Made by a program: the position numbers and the translations under genes | The notes under the pieces: generated by a model | What the model saw: only the letters and a program-made list of their open reading frames with translations | What the model was told of the DNA's origin: nothing | Databases searched by the model: none | Assembly: GCA_015062635.1 (NCBI GenBank) | Contig: SUUF01000042.1 | Span: 1 to 15,627 of the forward strand | DNA from: Coriobacteriaceae bacterium | Lineage (GTDB): Bacteria; Actinomycetota; Coriobacteriia; Coriobacteriales; Eggerthellaceae | Direction: 5' to 3' | DNA: 15,627 bases | Shown here: positions 14,884 to 15,627 of the stretch, one piece after another | Position numbering within the stretch: the first letter of the stretch is position 1 | Layout of the letters: every line of letters starts with the position of its first letter

Positions 14884-14965
14884 CATACCCCGTCGGAGTG
14901 ACGGCGGAATGACGTGGGAGGCCGGAATGACGTGGGCCGGAATGACGCGGGCAGTACGCCCCGTT
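14884..14965. repeat. Short tandem GGAATGACG repeats
   Basis: GGAATGACG(T/C)GGG occurs three times in a row at about 14906, 14923 and 14939, each preceded by GGC or GCC. Related GTCGGAGTGA and GTTGGGATGA pieces lie on either side. This is the same GTCATTCC-type theme as at 3806-3935 and 13813, in a short tandem form, just upstream of the phosphatase promoter. Confidence 0.6.
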
Positions 14966-15054
14966 GGGATGAACCGAGTCGATGGACCTCTGCACGCTCG
15001 CCAGCCCGCTCGCAGATTCCCCGGGCACGAGGGCCGCGAACGCACCCGCTTTAG

Positions 15055-15060
15055 TACAAT
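15055..15060 (+). promoter_or_regulatory. Candidate -10 element for the phosphatase gene
   Basis: TACAAT, in the context TTAGTACAATGG, lies 28 bp upstream of the GTG start and would give a leader of about 22 nt carrying the AAAGG ribosome site. No good -35 is visible in the GC-rich sequence upstream. Confidence 0.4.
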
Positions 15061-15088
15061 GGTGCGCAAACCTCGAGAAAGGCTGCTT

Positions 15089-15627
15089 GTGATTTACCTG
15101 GTGCGCCATGGCGAAACCGAACTGAACGTGAAACGCGTGCTGCAGGGCCGCAGCGACTACCCGCTCACCGAGACAGGCGTCGCCCAAGCCCAGGAAGTGG
15201 CCAAATGGTTCCGTGACCAGGGCATCGCGTTCGACCGCGTGTATTCGAGCCCGCTTGTGCGCGCAACCCAAACCGCGCGCATCATTGTGGGCGACGACAT
15301 GGAGATCACGCCCGAGCCGCGCCTGATCGAAACCGACTACGGCCCCTATGAGGGGTGCAGCTTGAGCAATCCCGCCCCCGAGCTGCGCTATTTCTTCGAG
15401 GATTTCATCAATCACCCTGCGCCGGAGGGCATGGAGCAGCTGCCCGACGTCATCGCACGCGTCGGCGAATTCCTGGAAGAGCTGCGTGACGAACCCGGGA
15501 CCATCTTGCTGTCGACCCATGCCATCGCACTGAAGGGCGGCCTGGAATACCTGATGCCCGAATCGAAGGGCCAATGGTGGAACACGTTCGTGAGCAACTG
15601 CTGCGTCTTCCGCATCGACCGCGAAAA
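15089..15627 (+). CDS. Histidine phosphatase family protein (3' end outside the window)
   Basis: The first 179 codons of a phosphoglycerate-mutase-like phosphatase. IYLVRHGETELN (2-13) holds the RHG signature with the phospho-accepting H7. SSPLVRATQTA (53-63) holds R58, IETDYGPYEG (80-89) the proton-donor-region E81, and STHAIALKGG (142-151) the second catalytic H144. These enzymes remove phosphate from sugars, nucleotides or cobalamin precursors. The substrate cannot be told from this part. The GTG at 15089 is chosen because AAAGG lies 6 nt upstream and the family begins right at this point. An in-frame ATG at 15059 overlaps the putative -10 and has no ribosome site. It is the only intact plus-strand gene here, and it runs off the right edge. 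Confidence 0.9.
   Translation, partial: MIYLVRHGETELNVKRVLQGRSDYPLTETGVAQAQEVAKWFRDQGIAFDRVYSSPLVRATQTARIIVGDDMEITPEPRLIETDYGPYEGCSLSNPAPELRYFFEDFINHPAPEGMEQLPDVIARVGEFLEELRDEPGTILLSTHAIALKGGLEYLMPESKGQWWNTFVSNCCVFRIDRE

Noticed and set aside
14489..14901. Small open frames (60-120 codons) in the repeat region
   Set aside because: They overlap one another on both strands, run through the repeats, start without good ribosome sites, and show no hydrophobic, repeat or domain pattern of a real protein.
15059..15088. ATG start ten codons upstream of the chosen GTG in the phosphatase gene
   Set aside because: It overlaps the likely -10 element, has no ribosome site, and the conserved family sequence begins just after the GTG.

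Overview
The window is GC-rich bacterial chromosome. It carries nine recognisable protein genes, one probable gene remnant, and an unusually large amount of repeat-filled intergenic DNA. The GC content, the gene set and the long palindromic spacers suggest a high-GC Gram-positive anaerobe, most likely class Coriobacteriia (Eggerthella/Slackia/Gordonibacter type). That placement is an inference from impression, since no 16S or other marker is present.

Layout. Positions 1-261 hold repeats and terminator-like hairpins behind serC. serC (262-1353, minus) makes phosphoserine, and ligA (1613-3733, minus) encodes the NAD-dependent DNA ligase. Palindromic TGTATGTCCCC-type repeats lie on both sides of serC. 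A 228-bp spacer packed with GTCAT-type repeats separates ligA from the group glmS (5595-7418), acpS (5063-5602) and nnrD (3962-4888). These three are all on the minus strand, with glmS and acpS overlapping. They cover amino-sugar synthesis for the cell wall, activation of acyl carrier protein, and repair of damaged NAD(P)H.

Upstream of glmS, on the plus strand, is a short decayed gene (about 7698-7933). Its first part resembles the N-terminus of radical-SAM/SPASM maturases. A strong terminator follows, then a tightly coupled minus-strand pair: an MFS transporter (9354-10835) and a flavoprotein of the prenylcysteine-oxidase type (7996-9357), sharing an ATGA overlap. A 719-bp gene-free region (10836-11554) holds inverted repeats, a 208-bp AT-richer element with imperfect terminal inverted repeats, and a terminator. 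Next is a second-type elongation factor G GTPase (11555-13615, minus) with changed GTPase motifs. A 1.47-kb gene-free region (13616-15088) follows, built from several unrelated repeat families. The window ends inside a plus-strand histidine phosphatase gene (from 15089).

The protein genes are mostly housekeeping. The unusual part is the intergenic DNA: at least four sequence-unrelated short repeat families are arranged in mirror-image arrays (copies forward on one side, inverted on the other), plus one MITE-like element. No transposase, CRISPR array or defence gene is visible to explain them. All coordinates, counts and alignments were done by eye.
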